Shown: in pieces, positions 7,367 through 16,357 of the stretch
Numbering within the stretch: position 1 is the stretch's first letter
Layout of the letters: every line of letters starts with the position of its first letter
Assembly: GCA_017528375.1 (NCBI GenBank)
Contig: JAFXOY010000052.1
Span: 1-60,450 of the forward strand
From: Clostridia bacterium
GTDB lineage: Bacteria > Bacillota > Clostridia > TANB77 > CAG-508
Length of the DNA stretch: 60,450 nt
Direction: 5' to 3'
Notes under the pieces: model-generated
Databases searched by the model: none
What the model saw: the letters and a program-made list of their open reading frames with translations, nothing else
Told to the model about the DNA's origin: nothing
Position numbers and translations under genes: made by a program

Positions 7367-7704
7367 TATTTTTTCTCATAAACTACGTCGTTATCAAAAC
7401 TATCTTTAATGATAAGTTTTTTGCCATCAATTTTATATTCATAAGTTCCAGGAACTGTGTTTCCTTTATATAGAATTGTAACTGTACTACCGTCGTCTTC
7501 ATAAGTAAAATTCATTTCACTGCCAAAAGCTTTATAACTTCCTGTTTTGTCTTCATTAAATGTGTATACATATCCTGAATGTTCCCATGAACCAATTAAA
7601 GAATTTTTGTCCTCTTTAGTTGCGTCTTTTCCACATCCAGTTAATAGTAACACACTAACCATTAATATAAGTGCTAAAACTATTGATATAAGCACTTTTT
7701 TCAT
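7366..7704 (-). CDS. Small secreted lipoprotein
   Basis: The 112-residue product has a lipoprotein signal (MKKVLISIVLALILMVSV, then lipobox LLTGCG with Cys at residue 24). The mature part is a small beta-rich domain (LIGSWEHSGYVYTFNEDKTG followed by repeated strands) like the short lipocalin-like or DUF5640-type lipoproteins common in Clostridia. Its function is unknown. A minus-strand AAGGAGGTGG ribosome site precedes the ATG. The gene is flanked on both sides by hairpin elements, and its TAG stop is the first triplet of the downstream element. Confidence 0.8.
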   Translation of the reverse strand: MKKVLISIVLALILMVSVLLLTGCGKDATKEDKNSLIGSWEHSGYVYTFNEDKTGSYKAFGSEMNFTYEDDGSTVTILYKGNTVPGTYEYKIDGKKLIIKDSFDNDVVYEKK

Positions 7705-7744
7705 AATTGTCCACCTCCTTTTTGAAATGTTTTCCAGTAATCTA

Positions 7745-7773
7745 GTTATATCATTTTATGCAAAATTAATCAA
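7745..7773 (-). promoter_or_regulatory. Promoter of the small lipoprotein gene
   Basis: On the minus strand TTGATT (7773-7768) and TATAAC (7750-7745) are 17 bp apart. Confidence 0.6.
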
Positions 7774-7779
7774 ATATAT

Positions 7780-7816
7780 TTGGGACATTTTGGTGCGCGT
7801 CCCCAAAATGTCCCAA
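7780..7816. repeat. GCGCGTCCCC-core hairpin element, copy 3
   Basis: A single unit with arms TTGGGACATTTTGG and CCAAAATGTCCCAA around GTGCGCGTC-type core. It lies between the start of the lipoprotein gene and the end of the FliB-like gene and could terminate transcription of the latter. Confidence 0.85.
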
Positions 7817-7836
7817 AAATATCACAAATGTAATTT

Positions 7837-8922
7837 TTACTTAAATAATCCAATAATTTTCTCTACATTAAAAGCTTCTAATTCATAACTTGCTTTAAAA
7901 AATTTTAACAAATTATCCTCACAATATTCAATTTCTTCCGAATACTTTTTAACTATATCTACACAGTCTTCCAACTTAATAGAATTTTTATCTAACCACT
8001 TGCAAAATATCATAGCTCTAATAATCGATACGCTTACTGCCATTAATTTTATTTTAGAAAGCACGTCTTCATCAAAACATCCTTTCAAAAAATATCTCCA
8101 TATAAAATAAATAGCAATATTTTTCAAATAATCATTTACTTCAGGGTGTTTAGCTTCAAATTCGTCAAGTTTAGTATAATTAGAAGTATATACTTTTGAA
8201 CAATCTTTTAAATAATCTGACCAATTGTTATCATTTAATTCAAGTGTACATAGGAAATCAAATATATCTATTAAATTAGAACTTTCAGATAAAGTAACAT
8301 CAACAATTTCTTCATCATCCAACAAATTAAAATCAATATCTTGTTGAAGAACATTTCCATACCAAATAACATCGCGAATTCTATTATTAAAATCGATAGA
8401 ATTGTCTTCAAGATGTGCAATTATTTTATTTCTAGCTGTCTTTAAAAATGTATATAAATCCTCATCATAATTATCTGAATCAGTATCTAATTCATCATCT
8501 GATTCATCATCATTAACATCATAAGTAGTAAATTTTTTATCAAAAGATAAAATAATTCTCGCGGCTTCTTCACAACACAATCCGATTCCACCTTCTTTTA
8601 AATCAGTAAACCACTCATAATAACGAGGATGTTCAGAACAAATTTTACACAAGCTATGTTCACCAAGTTTAGTAAAAATCTCACATAAACCATCTTTTAA
8701 AAATGGACAATTATTATGCTCGTCTAAAATAAAGTGCCTATTTCCACAAGAATTATCAATACTTTTGTGAAGCTTTTCTCCAAACTCACCAGAAACACTA
8801 TCATACAATTTGGCTGTGTCATCATCTATATCAATTTCCCAGCCAGCAGAGCAACAGCTATCTTTACATTTGTCTGCTATGCATTTAAATTGTTTATAAT
8901 ATTCAGGCATTCGTAATTTCAT
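7837..8922 (-). CDS. FliB-like lysine-N-methylase family protein
   Basis: This 361-residue protein has the cysteine pattern of the FliB/flagellin lysine-N-methylase family: C14, C19, C23-C24 (KCKDSCCSAGW), C59, C72 and C80 (CPFLKDGLC), C92 and C95 (LCKICSEHPRYY) and C116-C117, probably binding metal or an iron-sulfur cluster. FliB methylates lysines on flagellin in enteric bacteria; homologues are common in Clostridia without a known target. A highly acidic stretch (about residues 137-153) interrupts the middle. No flagellar gene is in the window. The ribosome site AAGGAGG (minus, 8935-8929) overlaps the end of a hairpin element by two bases. Confidence 0.82.
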   Translation of the reverse strand: MKLRMPEYYKQFKCIADKCKDSCCSAGWEIDIDDDTAKLYDSVSGEFGEKLHKSIDNSCGNRHFILDEHNNCPFLKDGLCEIFTKLGEHSLCKICSEHPRYYEWFTDLKEGGIGLCCEEAARIILSFDKKFTTYDVNDDESDDELDTDSDNYDEDLYTFLKTARNKIIAHLEDNSIDFNNRIRDVIWYGNVLQQDIDFNLLDDEEIVDVTLSESSNLIDIFDFLCTLELNDNNWSDYLKDCSKVYTSNYTKLDEFEAKHPEVNDYLKNIAIYFIWRYFLKGCFDEDVLSKIKLMAVSVSIIRAMIFCKWLDKNSIKLEDCVDIVKKYSEEIEYCEDNLLKFFKASYELEAFNVEKIIGLFK

Positions 8923-8933
8923 ATATTTCCTCC

Positions 8934-8990
8934 TTGCACAATTGGGGACGCGTCCTTTGCTAGTGAATTTTGCACAGCCAGGGACACGTC
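8934..8990 (-). repeat. Decayed half copy of the cloverleaf hairpin element, copy 4
   Basis: The sequence from TTGCACAATTGGGGACGCGTCC through TTTTGCACAGCCAGGGACAC matches the left half of the copy at 33131-33248; the rest is lost. It lies in the 5' leader of the FliB-like gene, between promoter and ribosome site. Confidence 0.7.
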
Positions 8991-9019
8991 ATTATATTTA
9001 CGCGAAATAATATTTTCAA
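8991..9019 (-). promoter_or_regulatory. Promoter of the FliB-like gene
   Basis: On the minus strand TTGAAA (9019-9014) and TATAAT (8996-8991) are 17 bp apart, divergent from the 66-residue gene's promoter. Confidence 0.65.
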
Positions 9020-9067
9020 GAATTATATCATAAATTGTATTAAAAGTATATAAACAAACAACTATAG

Positions 9068-9096
9068 TTGAAAAACATCCCCAAAAGTGGTATAAT
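9068..9096 (+). promoter_or_regulatory. Promoter of the 66-residue gene
   Basis: TTGAAA (9068-9073) and TATAAT (9091-9096) are 17 bp apart, with TGG before the -10. Confidence 0.75.
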
Positions 9097-9130
9097 ATAT
9101 CTAATTTTATACAGAAAGGAATGATATTGC

Positions 9131-9331
9131 ATGGCTTTTAACAAAAGTCGCAAACAGTGTGTCGTAAATACAGGCAAGGGATGGGAAAAGGTTACCAACA
9201 ATCATGTTGGAAAAACAGTTTTCGATAAAAAGTCTCTTCAGCCAATTGGCACATTAGTGGAACCAAATGCAAATCATAATATGCTTCGGTTACGTTTAAC
9301 TGATGGCACAACAGTAACACTGAAACCATAA
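9131..9331 (+). CDS. Small unknown 66-residue protein
   Basis: I do not recognise this small soluble basic protein. It starts MAFNKSRKQCVVNTGKGWE, has a central SLQPIGTLVEP segment and ends in two short strands (MLRLRLTDGTTVTLKP), suggesting a small beta barrel. It has a strong promoter, an AGAAAGGA ribosome site and a terminator of its own, so it is monocistronic. Its codons (GTC, CGC, CGG, CTG) are less AT-biased than those around it, as in the other lone small genes at 4513, 31642, 32434 and 58880. Confidence 0.65.
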   Translation: MAFNKSRKQCVVNTGKGWEKVTNNHVGKTVFDKKSLQPIGTLVEPNANHNMLRLRLTDGTTVTLKP

Positions 9332-9377
9332 CAATGGATGAGGTGTGTGCATGTTTTTGTAAAATCAGCATCAAATG

Positions 9378-9414
9378 AAAAGAAAGACTTACTTTATTAG
9401 TAAGTCTTTCTTTT
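9378..9414. terminator. Bidirectional terminator
   Basis: A 15-bp perfect stem (9378-9392 with 9400-9414) has A residues on the left and T residues on the right. It serves the 66-residue gene and the convergent histidine kinase gene. Confidence 0.85.
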
Positions 9415-9426
9415 ATATTTAAATAA

Positions 9427-11418
9427 TTAAACTGGTAACACAATTTCAAAAGTAGTTCCTTTACCAACTTCAGATTCAAATCTCATATTTCCATTAAAGT
9501 GGGCTCTAATGTTAGAATAAGACATAAACAATCCAAGACCAGTACCGTTTTTTCCTTTAGTTGTAACCATTTCTTTAAATATCTTTTCTTGAATATCTTC
9601 AGGAATTCCTTTTCCATAATCAGTAACTGAAATAACTAAATTATTTCCTTCTTTATTAAAATCTAAATCAATGCTTTTGTTTTCAGCTCCATCATAAGCT
9701 TGAATAGCGTTTGAAATTAAGTTATTCAAAACTTGAACTAAATTATTTATATCGCCATTTAATGTCAAGTTTTCATCAACATTCATATTAATATTTAAAT
9801 TAATTAAAGAATGTTTTAATTCATGTTTCATAAGAATTTCAACACGTTTAACCAATTCATTAACCGTAAATGATACTATTTCTTGAGCAGATAATGTAAC
9901 TGCTTGTCCTTTAACTGCTGTTATAATGTCAGACATATATGCAGTGTAATTGTCGATTTTTTCAACCCAATTTTTCATGTCTTTTGCAATGTCATGATGA
10001 TCATTAACAGTAACTTCACTATCTTCAATAGATTTATCATATTCATTAATTAAATCTTTCAAACCTTCTGAAGCTCCTGAAATAGACATTATAGGAGTTT
10101 TTAAGTTATGAGCAATTCCTCCAACCATTTGTCCAAGTGTAGCTAAACGTTCTTTTTCCATAAGGACTTCTTGATTACTCTTAATTAAATCAAGTTGATT
10201 TTGACTGTACTTTTGAACCAGATTAAATGAGTTAATTAAATCTCCAATTTCATCATTTGTAGTAACTGGAAGAGTTTTTCCAAAATCATTTGTACATAAT
10301 CTATCAAAATTATCAGATATTTCTGAAATATCTTTTGATAAAGATTTGCTAAATATATATAAAATTACAGCTGAAATTATAAATAACACAAAGGCATATA
10401 TTATTAAAAATGTAAGCGATTCACTATAATCAATATTATAAGTTATTCCAATATAATAATAACCATCTGCTGTTTTTAATTTCATTGTTTTTCCTTGTGT
10501 GTCTACACCATAACTATCATAAGTTCTTCCATTATATTTTTGAGCAATTTGTTTTGTGTATTCTTGAACGAAATAACTTGGTTCATCTCCATTTAAAGTA
10601 ACAACTGAGTTATCAGGCTTTATAATAAACTTTGTATGAGAATTATCGAATATTTTTAAATTATTCAACTTACTATAAATTTCTGAATATGTGTAAGTTT
10701 CTTTTTCAGAGAAGTTTTCGCTTATCAATTCATTATAAACATTAAAATATACATCTTCTTTACTTCTAACGGTAAAAGAAAAAGCAATAAATGTAAGAAT
10801 CATAATGCAGAATATTAATAAAGGTAGCACTTGAAGTAATATTTTAAATTTTAAATTGATACGTAATCCAATGTTTAAATTTTCTTTATATGTTTTAGTT
10901 AAAACTTCATTATAAATTCCTTTTGAAAATATAAATGATAAAACTGCTAAAATAATAGAAAAAGCAAATACAGCAATTAAAATTTTTACAAGCATTACTG
11001 AAAGATGGCTTCCTGTTAGAACAAGTACCAACAATGCTGAAACAGCAGGGATCATTACTTCAAAAACGGGAATTTTATATGGTAAGCTAAAACATTTTTT
11101 TCTTACTTTTTTAATTAATTTAATGTCATTATATTTATTAGGATCGTTTGATAAATAGAATTTATCAACAACTTTAAATGAAAGACTTGTAGCTATAAAA
11201 GTTAAAAATACTAGTAATAATCCAACACACAAATATTGTTGCCAGTAAGCAATGTAAGACATTTGGATATCAAATGGTGTATTGATTGATTCTGGACCGT
11301 AATTTAAAAGCTTAGGCATAATAATTGCAAAAAGCAAAATTACAATACTTACAGTTGCACTATATCTGGTTGCAATTCTTATGCTGGGTCTTTTGTAAAA
11401 TAAATTTTTGATTTTCAT
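9427..11418 (-). CDS. Orphan membrane sensor histidine kinase
   Basis: The 663-residue protein has five N-terminal membrane helices (about residues 21-38, 62-82, 122-140, 143-165, 193-215), an extracellular segment (about 216-332), another helix (334-356), a HAMP domain (357-408) and a kinase core. The phosphoacceptor is H437 in GGIAHNLKTPI; the ATP-binding boxes are N566-N570 (NNLISNA), D600-G602 (DYGKG) and G625-G629 (GTGLG). It would autophosphorylate on a signal and pass phosphate to a response regulator, but none is encoded nearby. It starts 21 nt after the synthetase gene with an AAAGGAGA ribosome site, so the two are very probably co-transcribed. Confidence 0.9.
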   Translation of the reverse strand: MKIKNLFYKRPSIRIATRYSATVSIVILLFAIIMPKLLNYGPESINTPFDIQMSYIAYWQQYLCVGLLLVFLTFIATSLSFKVVDKFYLSNDPNKYNDIKLIKKVRKKCFSLPYKIPVFEVMIPAVSALLVLVLTGSHLSVMLVKILIAVFAFSIILAVLSFIFSKGIYNEVLTKTYKENLNIGLRINLKFKILLQVLPLLIFCIMILTFIAFSFTVRSKEDVYFNVYNELISENFSEKETYTYSEIYSKLNNLKIFDNSHTKFIIKPDNSVVTLNGDEPSYFVQEYTKQIAQKYNGRTYDSYGVDTQGKTMKLKTADGYYYIGITYNIDYSESLTFLIIYAFVLFIISAVILYIFSKSLSKDISEISDNFDRLCTNDFGKTLPVTTNDEIGDLINSFNLVQKYSQNQLDLIKSNQEVLMEKERLATLGQMVGGIAHNLKTPIMSISGASEGLKDLINEYDKSIEDSEVTVNDHHDIAKDMKNWVEKIDNYTAYMSDIITAVKGQAVTLSAQEIVSFTVNELVKRVEILMKHELKHSLINLNINMNVDENLTLNGDINNLVQVLNNLISNAIQAYDGAENKSIDLDFNKEGNNLVISVTDYGKGIPEDIQEKIFKEMVTTKGKNGTGLGLFMSYSNIRAHFNGNMRFESEVGKGTTFEIVLPV

Positions 11419-11439
11419 AAGTATCTCCTTTTCTATATT

Positions 11440-14400
11440 TTAAATAAAATTGACATCTTTCATATGTTTCAATATCTTCAAAAGATATTCTTCATCAATA
11501 ATAGGCCAATCGAAATTTAGTAAATGTAGATAATTTTTTGAATATTCAGATTGAACATTAACTGTAAAATTATAATTAATAGTAAGTAGATTATTTTCAT
11601 CATAAACTAAATCATTAATAATGCCTTTTAATGCATTTTTTTCAGTTTTAGATAAACGTAAAATATAATCATTAAAATCATTGCTTTTTAAAACATCTAC
11701 ATTAATTCCAATTTTTTTCATAGCTTCAAGAAGTTTGAAAATAGTGATAAGATTGTGGTTGTAAATATGATAGATTTTGTTATTTCCAATACTAGTTTTA
11801 GCCAGAGTAACAATGGCTTTAGCACATAAGTCTACAGGAGTAAATTCAATGTTTTGTAAAGTCATGGCGTCGCTAATTGCATGCATTTTTATTATTGATT
11901 TTATTCTACCATAAAAAGCATTTTCCTCAATACCTTTTTGGAAAAATCCATCAGAAAATCTTCCAGAAGCAATACCGATTCTTAAAATTTTTGCTGTTAG
12001 CCCTTTTTCCATATATTTAAGAATTAGTTTTTCGGCTTCCATTTTGCTATAAACATAGTTATTATCTTGATAATGCTGACCTATATATAAATCATTTTCT
12101 GAAAAATCTACATTCCTATTATTTTGTTTTACAAGGTAATTTCCTGAAACGCTTATTGAAGATAAATGCATAAGTTTAATATTATTTTCATATGCAAAAT
12201 CAACAATGTTTTTAGTTCCTTCAATATTATTTTTTTCGAAATCTTCAAATTGACCATAATGTTTTACAATGGCTGCTGCATTAATAATAGTAGAAATATT
12301 TTTCTTTAGAAAATCGTAATCGTCATATTCAAGTTTTAAATTGATGTATGAAATATCTCCGCCTACAATAAATACTCTGTTTTCTATATATGGAGTAATA
12401 TCTTCGTTAAAATAATATTTATAATTACTTTTTAATTTATTAAGCCTAAATTCATAATCATTACCACGTACCAAACAGTAAATTTTGTTTTCGGTAGTGT
12501 GGATTAATTCGAATAATATGTGCATTCCAATAAATCCTGTAGCACCTGTTAAAAGAACATTTCCTAGAACGTTTTCGTTAACATCAATTGTGGATATATT
12601 GTTTAAAACTTCGTCAGCATGGTGCTTGAATTGTTCTGGAATTTGGCTATTTTGTTCAGTGTAATTATTAGTTTTTGCATCAATTTTTTTAGCTAGTTTT
12701 TTTATAGTAGGATATTTATAAAAATAATGTGTTGTTATATTAATATTGTTTGATAATAGCTCTGTTTGAACTTGAATAATTCCAAGGGAATCTAATCCCA
12801 TTGAAATGAATGTTTCGTTTATATTTGTAACTTCTTTTTTAGTAATTTTAGAGATTATTCTTGCAAGTAATTTTTCTGTATTTGTATATGGTAATTCTTC
12901 TTGAACAGAATTTTTAATCTCTTTAGGCAATGATTTTCTATCTAATTTTCCATTAGGTGTTAAAGGCATTTCTTCTAATTTTATAAACTCAGATGGAACC
13001 ATGTAATCTGGCAATGATTCTAGCAAATATGTAACTAAAGAACTTTCTTTAATTTTGCTTGAATCTTGAGTAGTATAAAAACATAGTAATGTGGAAGAAT
13101 TGGCTATAACAGCTGTTTCTTTAATACCAGGGAAGGTTAAAATTTTATTTTCAATTTCTCCTAATTCAATTCTATATCCACGAAGTTTTACTTGGAAATC
13201 GTTTCTACCTAAATGATAAATATCTCCGGCTTCATCATAATAGGCTAAATCGCCGGTGTTATAAATAATATCATTAACTCCATTAGTTCCAAATGGTGAT
13301 TTGATAAATTTTTCTAAAGTTTTTTCAGGAGAATGATAATATCCTTTTGAAACTCCATCTCCACTAATATGAAGAATACCTGGAGTATAGGGTGGAAGTA
13401 TGTTTAAATTTTTATCTAAAATATAGCATTGAGTGTTTGCAATAGGTGTTCCAATTGAAATATCTTTAGAGGTTTTAATCTCCTTAATTGTTGACCAAAT
13501 TGTAGTTTCGGTTGGTCCATACATATTAAAAATTGTAGCTGTACATTTATCTTGTAATTCATCAACAATTTTTTCAGGCAAACTTTCTCCACCAAGCATT
13601 ATCACATTTAGATTATTTAAAAACTCTAAATGTACTTCATTATTTAAGAAAAACGACATTCTAGAAGGTGTAGTTTGCAACATTTGTACATTGTTTTCAA
13701 TACAAAGTTTATTTAAAAGTTCGCTATTATTTTGCTCATTTTCTGTGCTAATTACAACAGTTAAACCATTAGTTAAACCGCCCCATAATTCAAGTCCAAA
13801 AATATCAAAACAAATTGTAGTTAATGAAAGGATGGTTTTATTATTTTTAAAATCGATACTATTGTTCATTCCAATTAAGAAATTATGAACATTTTTATGT
13901 GTAACCATAACACCTTTAGGGTTTCCGGTTGATCCTGATGTATAAATAAGGTACATCAAAGAATCTGCAGATATTTCAGTATTCAAATTATTATAATTTT
14001 CTGTGTTATAATAATTATTATCAAGTGAAATATTGATTTTCAAATGCTCTTCAACCGTGTTATATGTAAAATTGTCAACTAAAATAGCCTTGCTATTGCT
14101 ATTTTCAATTAAGTAACTAATTCTTTCTTTAGGATAGTTAGGGTCAACAGGAATATAGCAACCTCCAAGTTTTAAAATTGCAAGCAATCCAACAACCATT
14201 TCAAGAGAACGAGTTGTCATTATACAAATTAAATCATCTTTACAAATGTTGTTTTTAGAAAGGTAGTTTGCAAGTTGATTTGCTTTTTTATTTAATTCTT
14301 CATATGTTAATTTTTCTCCGTTACAAACGACAGCAGTATTTTGAGGAGTTGAAGAAACTTGTTCTTCAAATAAATCAATAATTGTTTTTGAAGAATCATA

Positions 14401-15762
14401 ATCAATTTTTGTGTTATTAAAATTAGTTGTTATAAATCTTCTTTCTGAACGTGTAATAAATTTTATATCTGAAATTTTAATGTTACCTTTTTTCAGAATT
14501 TGTTCGATAATATATATAATTCGATTATGCAAGTTTTCAATATCTTGTTCATCATATTTTGAAGTTTTGTAATCATAGTAAATATCAACACTTCCATAAT
14601 CATTAATATCTAAAATATGTATTTGAATATCATCAGGACAATGTCCATTAAAAGACCATCTTGTTTCATAATCATATCCATCAGTATTTGTTTTTGTAAT
14701 TTGATAAGAAAGCAAAATGTTGTATAAATTAGGTAAATCAGGTTGCTTTTTTCTTAAATTTTCTAATAAATGTTGATATGGATATTTTGAATGTCTAAGT
14801 AAAGACATAGAATTTAATGCAACTTTTTTAGCATACTCAACGAAAGAATTTTCAAAATCAATATTAAATCTAAGTGGTAAAGTGCTTATAAATAAACCTA
14901 AAGCTTGTTTTTGAGCATAGTTAGATCTGTTTAGAATAGGAGTGCCAATTGTAAAATCTTTTGCACCACTAATTTTACCTAAATATATTGAATACACAGA
15001 CATGAAGAAATTGAAGGCTGAAATATTATTAGCTTTGCAAAAACTAGAAATTGTGTCCATGTTATCTTTTGAAATTGAAAACTTAGCTCTATTAGCTCTA
15101 CAATCAGTTTGGCTATTAGAAGCATTAAACTTTGAGAAAATAGTAGCAGTCTCGGGGATAGTGTTAAATGTAGAATTCCAAAATTCTTCATCCTTTTTAA
15201 ATTTATCACTATTTATATAAATGTTTTCGTCATTAATATAATCAACATAGGAAAAATTGCTCTGAGATTCAAGTTCTTCAAGTTGTTCATTAATTAAAAG
15301 ATTATAGTATTCTGCAACTTTATGAGCTACAAGTCCTAAAGTCCAAGAATCATTAAATAAATGATGTATTTGGACAACATAACCACCTTGATTATTTGGA
15401 AACCTAAAAATTTTAAAATCAAAAGCGTTTTCAGAAGAAAAAACATTATAAACCTTCTTTTGAAACTCTATTTCAATATTATCAACATCAGACATATCAT
15501 TTACATCAACAACATCAACATTATAAGAAACATAAGGTTCAACATATTGATACACTTCGCCATGTTTTAAGTCGAAATGTAATTTAAAACAGTCATTATT
15601 TTGAATGAGCATATTAATAGCTTGTTTAAGCAATTCAAAATTCAAAACAGAATGAAAAATACAGGTACCGCAAACATTATTTATTGGGGTGCCTTTATAA
15701 TAGTTTTCTATTAAATAAATATTCTTTTGTGGATTTGTTAGTCCGTATCTCTTTAGTTCCAT
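11440..15762 (-). CDS. Single-module NRPS: condensation-adenylation-carrier-reductase
   Basis: The 1440-residue enzyme has four domains. Condensation (about 1-435) has H133-H134 and D138 (HHLFNDS, with Ser where Gly is usual). Adenylation (about 460-950) has YTSGSTGNPKG at 607-617, YGPTETT near 748, YNTGD and K939 (NGKLDRK). The carrier domain (about 955-1030) has the phosphopantetheine Ser S992 in GLDSLG. The reductase (about 1065-1440) has GATGFIG at 1073-1079 and Y1235-K1239. By eye the substrate pocket reads D-I-L-Q-I-L-M-I-W-K, close to glycine-type codes. The reductase would release an aldehyde or alcohol using NAD(P)H. An N-terminal condensation domain without a loading module suggests an acyl or trans-supplied donor. 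No phosphopantetheinyl transferase is nearby. Confidence 0.92.
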   Translation of the reverse strand: MELKRYGLTNPQKNIYLIENYYKGTPINNVCGTCIFHSVLNFELLKQAINMLIQNNDCFKLHFDLKHGEVYQYVEPYVSYNVDVVDVNDMSDVDNIEIEFQKKVYNVFSSENAFDFKIFRFPNNQGGYVVQIHHLFNDSWTLGLVAHKVAEYYNLLINEQLEELESQSNFSYVDYINDENIYINSDKFKKDEEFWNSTFNTIPETATIFSKFNASNSQTDCRANRAKFSISKDNMDTISSFCKANNISAFNFFMSVYSIYLGKISGAKDFTIGTPILNRSNYAQKQALGLFISTLPLRFNIDFENSFVEYAKKVALNSMSLLRHSKYPYQHLLENLRKKQPDLPNLYNILLSYQITKTNTDGYDYETRWSFNGHCPDDIQIHILDINDYGSVDIYYDYKTSKYDEQDIENLHNRIIYIIEQILKKGNIKISDIKFITRSERRFITTNFNNTKIDYDSSKTIIDLFEEQVSSTPQNTAVVCNGEKLTYEELNKKANQLANYLSKNNICKDDLICIMTTRSLEMVVGLLAILKLGGCYIPVDPNYPKERISYLIENSNSKAILVDNFTYNTVEEHLKINISLDNNYYNTENYNNLNTEISADSLMYLIYTSGSTGNPKGVMVTHKNVHNFLIGMNNSIDFKNNKTILSLTTICFDIFGLELWGGLTNGLTVVISTENEQNNSELLNKLCIENNVQMLQTTPSRMSFFLNNEVHLEFLNNLNVIMLGGESLPEKIVDELQDKCTATIFNMYGPTETTIWSTIKEIKTSKDISIGTPIANTQCYILDKNLNILPPYTPGILHISGDGVSKGYYHSPEKTLEKFIKSPFGTNGVNDIIYNTGDLAYYDEAGDIYHLGRNDFQVKLRGYRIELGEIENKILTFPGIKETAVIANSSTLLCFYTTQDSSKIKESSLVTYLLESLPDYMVPSEFIKLEEMPLTPNGKLDRKSLPKEIKNSVQEELPYTNTEKLLARIISKITKKEVTNINETFISMGLDSLGIIQVQTELLSNNINITTHYFYKYPTIKKLAKKIDAKTNNYTEQNSQIPEQFKHHADEVLNNISTIDVNENVLGNVLLTGATGFIGMHILFELIHTTENKIYCLVRGNDYEFRLNKLKSNYKYYFNEDITPYIENRVFIVGGDISYINLKLEYDDYDFLKKNISTIINAAAIVKHYGQFEDFEKNNIEGTKNIVDFAYENNIKLMHLSSISVSGNYLVKQNNRNVDFSENDLYIGQHYQDNNYVYSKMEAEKLILKYMEKGLTAKILRIGIASGRFSDGFFQKGIEENAFYGRIKSIIKMHAISDAMTLQNIEFTPVDLCAKAIVTLAKTSIGNNKIYHIYNHNLITIFKLLEAMKKIGINVDVLKSNDFNDYILRLSKTEKNALKGIINDLVYDENNLLTINYNFTVNVQSEYSKNYLHLLNFDWPIIDEEYLLKILKHMKDVNFI

Positions 15763-15800
15763 ATTATCACCTTTTGTGTTAGTTCTTTTAAATCATATAT

Positions 15801-15828
15801 ATTATATAATAAAATAAATAAAAAGCAA
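15801..15828 (-). promoter_or_regulatory. Probable promoter of the NRPS-kinase operon
   Basis: On the minus strand TTGCTT (15828-15823) and TATAAT (15806-15801) are 16 bp apart. The region is very AT-rich, so other placements are possible. Confidence 0.5.
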
Positions 15829-15841
15829 CAAATTTTTTACA

Positions 15842-15940
15842 TTTGACACATTTGGGGACGGACTCAATTTGGGACAAAAATGTCCCAAATTGAGTCCGTC
15901 CCGGATTGGGTCAAAAGTGACACAAAGAGGGACGGTCTTG
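15842..15940. repeat. GGGACGGACTCA-core hairpin element, copy 5
   Basis: The main element (15842-15916) has a nearly perfect long stem: GGACGGACTCAATTTGGGACA pairs with its complement across an AAAA loop. A decayed extra unit follows (GTGACACAAAGAGGGACGGT, to about 15940). It lies between two divergent promoters. Confidence 0.85.
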
Positions 15941-15975
15941 AATAGTTAAAAAAATAAAAAAATAACAAAAAATCG

Positions 15976-16005
15976 TTGACAAGCCTTTTAAATTTATAGT
16001 ATAAT
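15976..16005 (+). promoter_or_regulatory. Promoter of rpoBC
   Basis: TTGACA (15976-15981) and TATAAT (16000-16005) are 18 bp apart. The leader to rpoB would be about 360 nt. Confidence 0.75.
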
Positions 16006-16112
16006 AATTAAGTATATTATAATTTTTACTCCTTGGTGGAAATTGTTTCAAAAAAGGGTGATAAAAATTAGTAAAAAATATGAGAAACTAGAGAAAAAAT
16101 AAATTTGATTCT

Positions 16113-16157
16113 AAAAGGATGTTGGCAAAATTTTATATTGTGCCAACATGCCTTTTT
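16113..16157 (+). terminator. Leader hairpin before rpoB, possible attenuator
   Basis: AAAAGG-ATGTTGGCA pairs with TGCCAACAT-g-CCTTTT (one bulged base), followed by a T run and another T7 at 16163-16169. It lies between the rpoB promoter and the gene, so it would act as an attenuator or reduce readthrough. Confidence 0.6.
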
Positions 16158-16219
16158 GTCGCTTTTTTTAGGTAAAAAAATTTAAATTAATTCGTTATTT
16201 TTAAATTTAAAAAAGAGGA

Positions 16220-16357
16220 ATTGATATAAAAATACTTGCTATTTTTAAAGGATTTATTGGGGCAGAGAAATCCCAAGAAGATGCAAGAATATTTTCATAT
16301 GCAAGAAGGACTTTTTTAAATTCAATTATAAATTTTATTCTGCTTAAATTTTTATAG
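16220..16357 (+). CDS. Possible 45-codon leader reading frame before rpoB
   Basis: A frame open from 16211 encodes [14 protein letters not shown] then [15 protein letters not shown] and ends in a hydrophobic tail ([10 protein letters not shown]). Its sequence looks protein-like. No ATG, GTG or in-frame TTG is present; the candidates are ATT at 16220 or ATA at 16226 after AAAGAGGA. The TAG stop (16355-16357) touches the GGGGTGA ribosome site of rpoB, so coupling is possible. It could be a leader peptide with a rare start or a gene remnant. Confidence 0.3.
   Translation: MDIKILAIFKGFIGAEKSQEDARIFSYARRTFLNSIINFILLKFL

Noticed and set aside
7020-7379. Minus-strand frame encoding repeated Gly-Asp-Glu-Thr-Ile
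   Set aside because: The repeat is simply the translated hairpin array, and the rest is antisense to the Stealth gene.
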